From positions 1-64,000 of the forward strand of contig NZ_CALCZQ010000061.1 of assembly GCF_937903345.1 (NCBI RefSeq): a stretch of DNA of 64,000 nt, read 5' to 3'. A program made the position numbers and the translations under genes. This document shows, piece by piece, positions 23,310 to 32,597 of the stretch. Numbering within the stretch: the stretch's first letter is position 1; each line of letters begins with the position of its first letter. A model generated the notes under the pieces. That model was not told the origin of the DNA, made no database searches, and saw only the letters and a list, made by a program, of their open reading frames with translations. Source of the DNA: an uncultured Emticicia sp. GTDB taxonomy: Bacteria; Bacteroidota; Bacteroidia; Cytophagales; Spirosomataceae.

Positions 23310-23799
23310 AACTTTTTCGAGCGAATTCAGCCGAATCTTTTTTTCCAAAGAATTGTAAGAATAAGATTACCAAAAATCGATGGTTGCATACTTAAAAAAA
23401 CACTTCGACCCAAACTATACTGTGAGGTCAGCACCTATTCCACAAAAGTGTTGAGTTATTGCTATTTTTTAAATTTTTCTCCACTATCATATTCAGCGGT
23501 AACATTCGTTAAAACTTCTACTATCAAACACGGATTTTTTATTGCATTTTTATTTCTACATAAACCTCTGGCTTACCACAAATCACCGAAGCATCTGCAT
23601 TAAATACGTCACCTTTACGATTTTTGAGTGCTTGGCTAGGCCGACTAGCTATTTTAGCCTAAAGCGGTGCATGATTCACAGACCCACCTGCAATTGAAAA
23701 AACCTTACCTTCATGGTAAGCTATTTTATAATTTACTTGACTTTGTAGTTCAAGATAATCTTCCAATGTGTAATTTGCTTTGAAAGCTGGTTCTCCCAT
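23310..23799 (-). pseudogene. Uma2-family endonuclease remnant
   Basis: From the ATG at 23797-23799 the frame gives MGEPAFKANYTLEDYLELQ and IAYHEGKVFSIAGGSVNHA, the classic Uma2 (DUF820, restriction-endonuclease-like) start. An in-frame TAG follows at 23659-23661. Further family pieces are readable beyond, FNADASVICGKPE and then, in a shifted frame, NPCLIVEVLTN and EYDSGEKF. Uma2 proteins are often multicopy in Cytophagales and cyanobacteria and their role is uncertain. At least two stops and one frameshift make this copy dead. A plus-strand open frame at 23307-23603 is only its shadow. Confidence 0.85.
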
Positions 23800-23905
23800 A
23801 TTTCGATTATTTTCTTTGCAACAATATCATATTTAATATATAATTGGATATTTTATGCTCTTTTTTCTACACTTAACAACTAAAATTTTCTTCTTTGTGT
23901 TGTTG

Positions 23906-23940
23906 TTTGGTAAACATCAAACAATAAAACTTTAACTTTG
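23906..23940 (+). promoter_or_regulatory. promoter of the HD phosphohydrolase gene
   Basis: TAACTTTG at 23933-23940 matches the Bacteroidetes -7 box, with TTTG at 23906-23909 as a -33 box 23 bases upstream. The start codon is 26 bases downstream. Confidence 0.6.
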
Positions 23941-23966
23941 CAGGCTCGCCAAAGCTAATTGTAAGT

Positions 23967-25199
23967 ATGACCAACAAACGAAAAATATTCAATGACCCCG
24001 TTTATGGTTTCATTAGTGTACCTTCCGAATTAATATATGATTTAATCGAGCATCCTTTCTTCCAGCGTTTGCGTCGCATAAAGCAATTAGGAATGGCTGA
24101 ATATGTCTATCCTGGGGCTCTACATACACGTTTTCATCATGCTTTAGGGGCAATGCACCTCATGGGACAAGCCTTACAAGTTCTGCAAACTAAAGGACAT
24201 TATTTACTTGATACGGAAATCGAAGCGGCACAAATCGCTATCTTATTACACGATATTGGTCACGGCCCGTTTTCTCATGTACTCGAATATACTATCTTGA
24301 ATGATGTGCATCATGAGCATATTTCGGCATTACTGATGGAAAAACTCAACCAAGAGTTTGAAGGACAGCTCGATTTAGCAATCAAAATGTTTAATGGCAC
24401 TTATCACAGAGAATTTTTTCATCAACTGATTTCAAGTCAACTCGATATGGACAGAATGGATTATTTGAACCGTGATTGTTTTTTTACTGGCGTAGCGGAA
24501 GGCACTATCGGCGTCGATCGCATCATCAAGATGCTCAATGTTGTCGATAATCAATTGGTGGTTGAAGAAAAAGGTTTATTGAGTGTTGAAAACTTTTTGA
24601 ACGCACGTCGGTTAATGTACTGGCAGGTTTATTTACACAAAACTTCAATTTGTACCGAAGCGATGCTAATACAGATCATTGATCGAGCCCGAGAATTAAT
24701 AAAATTAGGCAACGCATTATTCGTCACACCCTCATTTTCGTTGTTTTTAAAAGAAAACATTTCGCTTGAATTATTTAATAATGATGAAAAATATGTTCAA
24801 GCATTTACAGAAATGGACGATTATGACGTTTGGGCATGTATAAAAACATGGCAGCATCATTCTGATAAAATTCTATCGACAATATGTAAAGATTTATTGA
24901 ATCGAAATTTGTACAAAGTTAAGATTTCTAATTTTCCAATCGAAACGTCATTTATCGAAAATATAAAAGAAGCATTGCTAAAAAAAGGAATAAGCAAAAA
25001 AGAAATAAAATATTTCATTTCCGAGGGCGATGTAAGCAATAAAGGCTATGTTTCTGGCAATGAAACCATCAATATCTTAACAAAAAACCGCAATGTTGTA
25101 GATATTGCCGATGCCTCAGATTTACCTACCATCAAGGCCTTAAGCAACATCGTGAAAAAATACTATGTATGTTGGGGCAAAAACGTATCTTTGCAATGA
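23967..25199 (+). CDS. HD-domain phosphohydrolase (dGTPase-like)
   Basis: The 410-residue cytoplasmic protein starts MTNKRKIFNDPVYGFISVP, typical of the YdhJ-like HD superfamily that resembles dGTP triphosphohydrolases. The metal site is built from HTRFHHALG (about residues 53-61), LLHDIGHGPFSH (about 94-105) and SQLDMDRMDY (about 157-166). The C-terminal third is a family-specific helical region. The substrate is unknown; relatives hydrolyse dNTPs or phosphate esters. It lies upstream of the lpx genes in the same direction but with a 295-base gap, so it probably has its own transcript. Confidence 0.9.
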   Translation: MTNKRKIFNDPVYGFISVPSELIYDLIEHPFFQRLRRIKQLGMAEYVYPGALHTRFHHALGAMHLMGQALQVLQTKGHYLLDTEIEAAQIAILLHDIGHGPFSHVLEYTILNDVHHEHISALLMEKLNQEFEGQLDLAIKMFNGTYHREFFHQLISSQLDMDRMDYLNRDCFFTGVAEGTIGVDRIIKMLNVVDNQLVVEEKGLLSVENFLNARRLMYWQVYLHKTSICTEAMLIQIIDRARELIKLGNALFVTPSFSLFLKENISLELFNNDEKYVQAFTEMDDYDVWACIKTWQHHSDKILSTICKDLLNRNLYKVKISNFPIETSFIENIKEALLKKGISKKEIKYFISEGDVSNKGYVSGNETINILTKNRNVVDIADASDLPTIKALSNIVKKYYVCWGKNVSLQ

Positions 25200-25494
25200 T
25201 TTTGCAACAATTAGATAGCTTTTTGTATTATTCAATGATTATTTTTTAATTAAATTATTGATTTAAGATAAAAGTAATTACTGAGACATGAAACAGTTCG
25301 CCAAAGCGATTCGAGTAAAGATACGGTTTGACTTCGCGACGGTTTGAAGTGGTAATAAAACACTAAAATCAATGGGTTACATCATTTCAATTATTCGATT
25401 AATATTTTTTCATTACTCAATTAGTATGTGCAACAAAATTTAAAAGTACTAACGCAAAACCTCCGCAGGAATATCAGCTTGCATAATACCAAAC

Positions 25495-26535
25495 ATGATG
25501 AAATTTACGGTTAAGCAAATAGCACATCTATTGAATGGCGAAGTGAAAGGAGACGAAAGCCTTATTATCAGCCAGTTAGCTAAAATTGAAGACGGCACTA
25601 AGGGCGATATTTCTTTTCTCTCCAACGAAAAGTACGAACCTTTTCTCTATACAACAAATGCAACGGCCGTAATCGTAAGCCAAAATTTTGAACCACGCAA
25701 AGCCTATTCCACAACTCTCATACTTGTCGAAAATCCTTACACAGCATTTACACAACTTCTAGAAGAATATCAGAAAATGCTTAATGCTTCCCAAAGAGGT
25801 ATCGAACAACCTTCATTCATTGGCGAAGGCACATCGGTTGGAGAAAATATCTACCAAGGGGCATTTTCATACATTGGTCAAAATTGTAAAATCGGTAAGA
25901 ATGTCAAGATTTACCCACAAGCCTATGTTAGTAATAACGTAAGTATAGGAGATAATACCATAATATATGCTGGTGTAAAAATATATGCCAATTGTTTAGT
26001 AGGAAACAACTGCGTTGTTCATTCAGGAGCAGTCATTGGTAGTGATGGATTTGGCTTTGCTCCACAAATCGATGGGACATACAAGACCATTCCGCAGTTG
26101 GGAAATGTAATACTGGAAGATAATGTTAGTATTGGCTCAAACTCAACAATAGATTGTGCCACAATTGGATCAACGATTATTCGTAAGGGAGCAAAAATTG
26201 ACAATTTAGTTCAAATTGCCCATAATGTAGAAATTGGAGAAAACACTGTAATTGCTGCTCAAACTGGCGTTGCTGGTTCGACCAAAGTTGGAAAAAATTG
26301 TGTGTTAGGCGGTCAAGTAGGTGTTAATGGACATATCATTGTTGCCGATGGTACAAAAGCCGGTGGAAAAGCTGGGATTACCAAGAGCGTTAAGAAAACT
26401 GGAACATCGCTTAATGGCAATCCAGCATTCGATGCAACTGAATATTTGCGTTCAATGGCGGTTTTACGAAAACTTCCTGCTATCGAAAAACAAGTACAAG
26501 CACTTGAAGAACAACTCTTAAAGCTGAATTATTAA
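25495..26535 (+). CDS. lpxD: UDP-3-O-(3-hydroxyacyl)glucosamine N-acyltransferase
   Basis: The 346-residue protein is LpxD, the third enzyme of lipid A biosynthesis, which adds the N-linked hydroxyacyl chain to UDP-3-O-acyl-glucosamine. The N-terminal uridine-binding domain has DISFLSNEKY (about residues 36-45) and is followed by a left-handed beta-helix of hexapeptide repeats (about 105-320). The catalytic histidine is in QIAHNVEIGE (about residue 244). A C-terminal helix ends the protein. The neighbouring lpxC/fabZ and lpxA genes form the expected lipid A cluster. Two adjacent ATG codons leave the start uncertain by one residue. Confidence 0.97.
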   Translation: MMKFTVKQIAHLLNGEVKGDESLIISQLAKIEDGTKGDISFLSNEKYEPFLYTTNATAVIVSQNFEPRKAYSTTLILVENPYTAFTQLLEEYQKMLNASQRGIEQPSFIGEGTSVGENIYQGAFSYIGQNCKIGKNVKIYPQAYVSNNVSIGDNTIIYAGVKIYANCLVGNNCVVHSGAVIGSDGFGFAPQIDGTYKTIPQLGNVILEDNVSIGSNSTIDCATIGSTIIRKGAKIDNLVQIAHNVEIGENTVIAAQTGVAGSTKVGKNCVLGGQVGVNGHIIVADGTKAGGKAGITKSVKKTGTSLNGNPAFDATEYLRSMAVLRKLPAIEKQVQALEEQLLKLNY

Positions 26536-26624
26536 ATAATTTTAGTATAAATTAATAAAAACATTAATTCCTCTGTTCAATATATAACACTTAGCTTTGA
26601 CTAAGAAAATAAGTGAAATTTACA

Positions 26625-28016
26625 ATGAATGTTAAACAACAAACCCTCAAAAAAGTAGTATCAATCACAGGTATAGGATTACATACTGGTGAAAAAGTAA
26701 CCATGCTCTTACAACCTGCAGCTGTCAATCATGGTTATAAATTCCAAAGAATTGATTTGCCAAATAAGCCAATTGTAGAAGCCGATGTTGATTATGTTGT
26801 TGATACTTCAAGAGGCACTGTATTAGAAAAAGAGGGAGTAAGAATACATACGACTGAGCATATTTTATCTGCATTGGTTGGTCTTCAGATTGATAATGTA
26901 TTGATTCAACTTGATGGCCCTGAAATTCCGATAGTAGATGGAAGTGCCATACAATTTGTTGAGATAATCGAAGAATCGGGCATTGAAGAGCAACACGCCT
27001 TACGTAATTATTATGAAATTGAAGAGGCAATTCATTTCCGCAACGACGACCAAAGCATCGAATTAGCTGCTTTACCACTCAATGATTACCGCCTAACAGT
27101 AATGGTCGATTATAACTCAACGGTTTTGCAAAGCCAACACGCACAATTGCACGACATTAGCCTTTTCAAACAAGAAATCGCCCCGTGTCGCACCTTTGTT
27201 TTCTTGCATGAATTAGAAACTCTGTTTAAAGCTGGTTTAATCAAAGGTGGAAATGTTGATAACGCAGTGGTAATTGTTGACCGTGAGATTTCGGAAGAAG
27301 AAGTTGAAAACTTAGCAAAATTACTTAATAAAGAAAAAATCAGCGTTGGTAAAACTGGCATTTTGAATAATATGCCTTTGCGTTTTCCTAATGAGCCAGC
27401 ACGCCATAAATTGCTTGATGTAATGGGAGATTTGGCCTTAATAGGTCGTCCACTAAAAGCACATATTTTGGCTGCACGCCCAGGACATACGCCAAATGTG
27501 GCTTTGGCCAAAAAAATTAAAAAACAAATAGCGGATTCGGCAAAAAGTACGCCACAATACGACCCAAATACTCCACCAGTCTATAATGTTAGTGATATTG
27601 CTCGACTCCTACCCCACCGTTATCCGTTTGCTCTCGTAGATAAGATTGTATATCTCGATGGAAATACGGTAGTTGGCGTAAAAAATATTACGATGAATGA
27701 ACCCCAATTTACAGGTCACTTTCCTGACAATCCAGTAATGCCAGGAGTGTTACAAATTGAGGCAATTGCACAAACAGGGGGTGTTTTAGTACTTACTTCA
27801 ACAGGCGACCCAGAGGCTTATTGGCCATATTTGGTTGGAATTGACAATTGTCGATTCTACCGCAATGTTTTACCAGGCGACACGTTAATTATCAGATGTA
27901 CACTTCTTGCTCCTATCAGACTCGGGGTAGCAAAAATGCACGGGGAGGCTTGGGTTGGCAAAACCCTTGTATGTGATGTTAATATGACGGCCAGATTGGT
28001 AAAAAAAGCAAAATAA
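26625..28016 (+). CDS. lpxC/fabZ: bifunctional LpxC deacetylase / FabZ dehydratase
   Basis: From the ATG at 26625 (MNVKQQTLKKVVSITGIGLH) the product has 463 residues; a GTG at 26613 would add four. Residues 1-305 are LpxC, the zinc deacetylase that commits to lipid A, with IHTTEHILSAL carrying a zinc ligand and RHKLLDVMGDLALIG another two. Residues about 315-463 are FabZ, the 3-hydroxyacyl-ACP dehydratase, with LLPHRYPFALVDKI and HFPDNPVMPGVLQIEA holding the active His and Glu. The fusion is characteristic of Bacteroidetes. It balances lipid A against fatty acid synthesis from the shared hydroxyacyl-ACP pool. Confidence 0.97.
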   Translation: MNVKQQTLKKVVSITGIGLHTGEKVTMLLQPAAVNHGYKFQRIDLPNKPIVEADVDYVVDTSRGTVLEKEGVRIHTTEHILSALVGLQIDNVLIQLDGPEIPIVDGSAIQFVEIIEESGIEEQHALRNYYEIEEAIHFRNDDQSIELAALPLNDYRLTVMVDYNSTVLQSQHAQLHDISLFKQEIAPCRTFVFLHELETLFKAGLIKGGNVDNAVVIVDREISEEEVENLAKLLNKEKISVGKTGILNNMPLRFPNEPARHKLLDVMGDLALIGRPLKAHILAARPGHTPNVALAKKIKKQIADSAKSTPQYDPNTPPVYNVSDIARLLPHRYPFALVDKIVYLDGNTVVGVKNITMNEPQFTGHFPDNPVMPGVLQIEAIAQTGGVLVLTSTGDPEAYWPYLVGIDNCRFYRNVLPGDTLIIRCTLLAPIRLGVAKMHGEAWVGKTLVCDVNMTARLVKKAK

Positions 28017-28108
28017 TACAAAAGATAAAATTACTGAATTCTGAGTTATTTTAAATACTCACAATAAATATCTAAGAATTCAGAACTCAGAAATTAGAAC
28101 TCTATCAA

Positions 28109-28903
28109 ATGAATCAACCGTTGGCGTATATACACCCCGATGCAAAAGTTGCACAAAACGTTGTCATAGAACCGTTTGCAGTAATCCACAAAGACGTAGA
28201 AATTGGTGAAGGAACTTGGATAGGTTCACATGCAATTATCATGGAAGGTGCCAGAATTGGCAAAAACTGTAAAATTTTTCCTGGTGCTGTTATCTCTGCT
28301 GTTCCGCAGGATTTAAAGTTTAAAGGTGAAAATACTGTCACAATAATAGGTGACAACACAACGATTCGTGAGTGTGTAACCGTCAATCGTGGGACAGTAG
28401 ATAAGCACCGCACCGAAATTGGTTCAAATTGCCTGATCATGGCTTATACTCATATTGCCCATGACTGTATTATTGGCAATAACGTTATTTTGGCAAACTG
28501 TGTGCAGCTCGCAGGTCATATTACGGTTGGTGATTTTGCCAACATCGGTGGGATGTCAGCAGTACAACAATTTGTTAAAATCGGAAAACACACATACATC
28601 GGAGGTTGCTCGCAAATTCGTAAAGATGTACCACCATTTATCAAGGCTGCTCGTGAACCACTTTCTTATGCAGGTATCAACTCAGTTGGTTTGCGTAGAA
28701 GAGGCTACACTGATGATAGAATTGCCGAAATCCAAGGCATTTACCGCTATATTTATCTTCGTGGGTTAAATAATACGGACGCTATCAATCAGGTTGAATT
28801 GGAATTTCCAGCTACTCCAGAGCGTGATGAAATTTTGAATTTTATCTCAAATTCGGAACGAGGAATCATCAAAAGTCCAGTTAAGAAAAATTCAGAGGAA
28901 TAA
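28109..28903 (+). CDS. lpxA: UDP-N-acetylglucosamine acyltransferase
   Basis: The 264-residue protein is LpxA, the first lipid A enzyme, which transfers a hydroxyacyl chain from ACP to UDP-GlcNAc. The N-terminal left-handed beta-helix has hexapeptide repeats from IHPDAKVAQNVVIEPFAVI onward. The catalytic His lies in LIMAYTHIAHDC (about residue 121). The C-terminal helical domain starts near residue 195 with GLRRRGYTDDRI. It follows lpxC/fabZ after a 92-base gap containing AATTC-rich repeats. Confidence 0.97.
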   Translation: MNQPLAYIHPDAKVAQNVVIEPFAVIHKDVEIGEGTWIGSHAIIMEGARIGKNCKIFPGAVISAVPQDLKFKGENTVTIIGDNTTIRECVTVNRGTVDKHRTEIGSNCLIMAYTHIAHDCIIGNNVILANCVQLAGHITVGDFANIGGMSAVQQFVKIGKHTYIGGCSQIRKDVPPFIKAAREPLSYAGINSVGLRRRGYTDDRIAEIQGIYRYIYLRGLNNTDAINQVELEFPATPERDEILNFISNSERGIIKSPVKKNSEE

Positions 28904-29047
28904 AACAAGTCAGCGGCGGAAGGCGTTTTGGTTCAATACTCGATAGCTAATAATACATCCGACAAGCTTATTATGTTGTGTTTTTTCATAAATTAAGGAG
29001 TTCGATGAAATCAGTTGACTGTATTCAGCGGACTATGGACTCATCAC

Positions 29048-29665
29048 ATGAAGATTCAATTAGAAAAACTTGGTAAAAAATTTCGTAAAGAATGGATTTT
29101 TCGAAATGTCGATTTAAGATTTGAGGCAGGTAAAAACTATACCTTCGTCGGGCCAAATGGCAGCGGAAAATCTACTCTTTTGCAGGTTTTGATTGGCGTT
29201 ATGCCACAAACCGAAGGAAAAACATCGTATTCTACAAATAACCAAGAAGTTTCAGTTGATGATATTTATAAAAAAATCGTAATAGCCGCCCCTTATCTCG
29301 AATTGGTCGAAGAATTTACACTGCTCGAATCTGTCGAGTTTCATCAAAAATTCAAGCCTTTCAAAGAAAATCTTTCGGCTGTCGAACTCATTGAAAAAAT
29401 TCAGCTTGCTCCACATAAAGATAAAACTGTCAAGAATTTTTCGTCCGGAATGAAGCAACGCCTTAAACTAGGTTTAGCGTTTTATTCGGAAGCACCCATC
29501 ATTTTGCTCGACGAACCCACTTCTAATCTCGATGCTCAAGGTACAGCTTGGTATCTCGAACAAATCGAAAAACATACTTCTGAACGCCTTCTAATTATCT
29601 GCTCAAATCAACCCAATGAGTATGCTTTCTGCAACAACATTGTTGATATAAGAGATTATAAGTAA
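29048..29665 (+). CDS. ABC transporter ATP-binding protein without permease
   Basis: From the ATG at 29048 (MKIQLEKLGKKFRKEWIFRN) the protein has 205 residues and a single ABC nucleotide-binding domain. Walker A is FVGPNGSGKSTLL, the signature motif is NFSSGMKQRLKLGLA and Walker B is PIILLDEPTSNLD, with a shortened switch region ending in ICSNQP instead of the usual histidine. An earlier non-ATG start at 29015 is less likely. No permease is next to it, so it must work with a subunit encoded elsewhere. Its place after lpxA may mean a role in envelope export, but this is inference. Confidence 0.88.
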   Translation: MKIQLEKLGKKFRKEWIFRNVDLRFEAGKNYTFVGPNGSGKSTLLQVLIGVMPQTEGKTSYSTNNQEVSVDDIYKKIVIAAPYLELVEEFTLLESVEFHQKFKPFKENLSAVELIEKIQLAPHKDKTVKNFSSGMKQRLKLGLAFYSEAPIILLDEPTSNLDAQGTAWYLEQIEKHTSERLLIICSNQPNEYAFCNNIVDIRDYK

Positions 29666-29705
29666 TAAATTTTTAAAAATGACACAGAATTTTATTCCTT
29701 AAATG

Positions 29706-29900
29706 TTACCAAATTTCTTGAACAACTGAAATTCGGCTCCCACCTCGCTTTTCCAATAATCTCGAAGTTTTTTCATTTACAGGATTTTCACAATTTTTCT
29801 TGAAATAGTTCTGATTTAAAGACTTCAAATTGAACTAATTTGCTGCCATTTGAATCATTTCATAATAAGATAAATAGTCTTTTAACATTATCTTTCCCAT
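29706..29900 (-). pseudogene. small gene broken by an in-frame TAG
   Basis: The ATG at 29898-29900 starts MGKIMLKDYLSYYEMIQMAAN. A TAG at 29835-29837 follows, and the same frame continues FNLKSLNQNYFKKNCENPVN and EKTSRLLEKRGGSRIS to a TAA at 29706. The sequence on both sides is protein-like, so a CAG glutamine codon changed to TAG is likely. It lies directly upstream of, and divergent from, the second broken Uma2 gene. No family was recognised. Confidence 0.5.
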
Positions 29901-29904
29901 TTAA

Positions 29905-30552
29905 TTGTTTTGCAAATTATTAATAAAATGTTTTACTTTCGTAAAAATAATAAGGCCATTAGAAGAGAAAATTAAAACCCGAACACGAAAAATTCCTGCA
30001 AAGTATATTAGAGAAGTCGTGAATGGCAAGCCTTATTATTACAAAGGCTACAAAAGTGTAATGAATGGTACTAAACAAATCGAAGAAATTTTGGGAAGTA
30101 GCTCGTTGCAATCAATTATGGTAATGATTATAGGTTTTTTTATAAAATCGCATCTTAATAAATCAAAATACGTACATGCAACCAATTAAGCAGGGCATCA
30201 TTTAGGTCATAAAAACAATATTTCAACCGATATTGGCATTTTCTTGAAAGAAAAAGTGGTTTTGAATGATCTATATTTTGAAATCGCTCCCGAAGTTGCC
30301 ATAGAAGTGGATGTAAAAATTGAAACAGACAAAGATTTAGATTATGTTTTTTCAAAATCAGAAGAAATGATGAATTTTGGAACTGAAAGAATCCTTTGGC
30401 TGATTACCAAACACAAAAAGATATTTGTGTTTTCAAAAAATGAAACGACGCAGATTTTAGACTGGAATAAAGATGTTGTAGTAATGGAAGGAGTAGTTTT
30501 AAATATCCATGATTTACTTGAAGAAGAAGACCTAAATCATTTATTAAGCTAA
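29905..30552 (+). pseudogene. Uma2-family gene interrupted by one in-frame TAA
   Basis: The frame encodes KTRTRKIPAKYIREVVNGKP, then YYYKGYKSVMNGTK, then SHLNKSKYVHATN, and stops at a TAA at 30187-30189. Without any frame change it continues AGHHLGHKNNISTDIGIFLK and ends at 30552 with HDLLEEEDLNHLLS. Together the pieces form a Uma2-type protein, including STDIGIF and PEVAIEVDVK, which corresponds to the nuclease-like core. The missing residue is probably glutamate (GAA to TAA). The start codon is unclear because the N-terminal stretch after a TTG at 29905 is not family-like. Confidence 0.75.
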
Positions 30553-31482
30553 TTTCACAAACGCAATATTTCGCTTTAACCCTTCCAGCTTTGTACGTTT
30601 TACGGCACTTCTTCTGAAAATTTCCTGAAAAACTTCATGCGAAATTTCCTCCCAATCTTTTTTTGTAAATTGCTGTAAATCAGGATGTTGCTTAAATTCT
30701 GGGGTTTGAGTTGGTTGAGAAAAACGATTCCACGGACACACATCTTGACAAATATCACAACCAAAAATCCAATTTTCAAATTTCCCTTTTACTTCTTCGG
30801 GAATGGCTTCTTTGAGTTCAATCGTAAAATAACTGATGCACCTTGAGCCATCAACCACGTAAGGCTCAGTAATAGCATCGGTCGGGCAAGCATCCACGCA
30901 TCGGGTGCAAGTGCCACAGTAATCTTTCATTTCAACATCGGCTTGAAGCTCTAAATCACAAATAATTTCGCCGATAAAGAAAAAACTTCCGATTTCTCTT
31001 GTAATCAGATTTGTGTGTTTTCCGACCCAACCGATTCCACTTTTTTTTGCCCAAACTTTATCCATCACTGGTGCAGAATCTACGAAAACTCGCCCGTTTA
31101 CTTCGCCAATTTCTTCCGAAATATAGGTCATCAAATCTTTGAGTTTATCTTTCAGCACAAAATGGTAATCTGTTCCGTAGGCATATTTTGAAATTTTATA
31201 ATTATCATCGTTTTCAGGTAAAATTTGTTTGGGAAAGTAGTTCAGAATTACTGTAATAACCGATTTCGCTCCATCAACCAATTTACGAGGGTCAAGACGT
31301 TTGTCGAAATGATTGGCCATATAGTCCATTTTTCCGTGATAATTTAGGTTAAGCCACTTTTCCAATTGTGGAGCTTCTTCTTCCAAAAAATCAGCTTTTG
31401 AAATACCGCAAGCATCAAAACCCAATTCGGTGGCTTTTGCTTTAATTAATTGAGAATAATTTTGTTGACGTAAAATATGCAT
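30544..31482 (-). CDS. queG: epoxyqueuosine reductase
   Basis: The 312-residue protein is QueG, the cobalamin-dependent iron-sulfur enzyme that reduces epoxyqueuosine to queuosine in tRNA. The catalytic aspartate is in RVFVDSAPVMDK (D135). Two 4Fe-4S clusters are bound by CGTCTRCVDACPTDAI (residues 189-204) and GCDICQDVCPWN (241-252) plus the single cysteine in GSRCISYFTIE. The length is that of the short, Bacteroidetes-type form lacking a C-terminal HEAT domain. It overlaps the 3' end of the broken Uma2 gene by nine bases in convergent orientation. Confidence 0.96.
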   Translation of the reverse strand: MHILRQQNYSQLIKAKATELGFDACGISKADFLEEEAPQLEKWLNLNYHGKMDYMANHFDKRLDPRKLVDGAKSVITVILNYFPKQILPENDDNYKISKYAYGTDYHFVLKDKLKDLMTYISEEIGEVNGRVFVDSAPVMDKVWAKKSGIGWVGKHTNLITREIGSFFFIGEIICDLELQADVEMKDYCGTCTRCVDACPTDAITEPYVVDGSRCISYFTIELKEAIPEEVKGKFENWIFGCDICQDVCPWNRFSQPTQTPEFKQHPDLQQFTKKDWEEISHEVFQEIFRRSAVKRTKLEGLKRNIAFVKLA

Positions 31483-31503
31483 AAAGCAAATTTAAGGTAA
31501 TTT

Positions 31504-32589
31504 TTACTTTTTAATATTGGCTGGTGAAACCCACTCGTCCCATTCGCTATCGTATTCGATATAATGAATGTAATGCAGGCAAGAAAACTTCTTCAAAACC
31601 TTTGCAGAATACCATTTTTCATAACCTGCGGAATAAACTTTAACGCTTGCTCCAATCGGAAAATCGTTGGCACATTTAAAAGGTTTCACTCGTGAAGGCT
31701 CAACAATATCTACTTCGTTATTGGTATAACTATAAAACCTAACCTTTATATTTTTATCCGCTTCTACATTTTCAATGAACCCTAGCCAATCAGTTCCGTC
31801 ATAATCCACCATCACTCGTTCTCCGACTTTATTACTTTTTTTTGCTCTTATTCCGCTACTAATAGTCCAATTATTCATATTAGCTGGTACAAAATAGGCT
31901 GCTTTTTGTCCTTCAACGACTGCCATTTCAGTATCAATATATTGAGCCAATTCACCAAGTTGAATTGTACCATTATTATCCACATCAACAAAATTTCGGC
32001 CTTCGAGAGCGTAAAGTAGTGCATTTGAGAAAGTCCAGTTTCCAGTTGAAACATCGGTTGGTACTACCGAATTGAGTGCTGCATAATTTCGAGTTTTGTA
32101 TTTCTGAACTTCCTTTGCCAAACCCCCTGAATTGCAACAATCTGCAGTAAACAATGCGGTATTTCCTGCAAAATTTTCGTTTACGGTCTTTACAATTTCT
32201 TCGGCAGTCCAATCAGCTCCTTTATAATTGGCAAAACATACTTTTCCTCCATCATTTTTATATCCATGTCCGCAATAATAAAAAAACAAAATATCACCTT
32301 TCTTTGCTTGTTTAAGAAAAGAAGTAAATCCCAGTTTGACAGCATTTGTAGTAGCATTTTTGTCTTTGATATAAAGCATTTGATTGGCAGGTACACCATT
32401 TTTTTCAAAGAATTTCATAATTTTAGCATCGACTCTACCTTGTTTATCAAACGACGCAAAAGTATTCACATCGGCCCATTCTAAAACCCCAACCATAAAT
32501 ACCCAAGTACGTCCATAATCCAATTTTTCTTGGCAAATTCCTTTCAAACTCAGGAGTATCATCACAAATAACAGGTACACTTTTTTCAT
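31504..32589 (-). CDS. secreted caspase-family protease with EF-hand loop and two Tudor/chromo-like domains
   Basis: The 361-residue protein has a signal peptide (residues 1-20, MILLSLKGICQ). A C14 caspase domain follows, with catalytic His in FYYCGHGYKN (H108) and Cys in TADCCNSGG (C152). A calcium-binding EF-hand-like loop lies at 202-213 (DVDNNGTIQLGE). The C-terminal third has two small beta-barrel units: 254-304 (VGERVMVDYDGTDWLGFIEN) and 310-360, ending HYIEYDSEWDEWVSPANI, which closely resembles Tudor-knot/chromo-barrel domains. It is exported to the periplasm or beyond, unlike the cytoplasmic caspase at 1309-2262. Its role is unknown; extracellular proteolysis under calcium control is inference. 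Confidence 0.85.
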   Translation of the reverse strand: MKKVYLLFVMILLSLKGICQEKLDYGRTWVFMVGVLEWADVNTFASFDKQGRVDAKIMKFFEKNGVPANQMLYIKDKNATTNAVKLGFTSFLKQAKKGDILFFYYCGHGYKNDGGKVCFANYKGADWTAEEIVKTVNENFAGNTALFTADCCNSGGLAKEVQKYKTRNYAALNSVVPTDVSTGNWTFSNALLYALEGRNFVDVDNNGTIQLGELAQYIDTEMAVVEGQKAAYFVPANMNNWTISSGIRAKKSNKVGERVMVDYDGTDWLGFIENVEADKNIKVRFYSYTNNEVDIVEPSRVKPFKCANDFPIGASVKVYSAGYEKWYSAKVLKKFSCLHYIHYIEYDSEWDEWVSPANIKK

Positions 32590-32597
32590 TTTATCTA

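Noticed and set aside
23307..23603. 98-codon plus-strand open frame downstream of the tRNA
   Set aside because: It is the shadow of the broken Uma2 gene read on the minus strand, whose family motifs are clear.
31480..31494. CAAATTTA promoter box for queG
   Set aside because: The box is only five bases from the start codon and has no -33 partner, so it is probably chance in AT-rich DNA.
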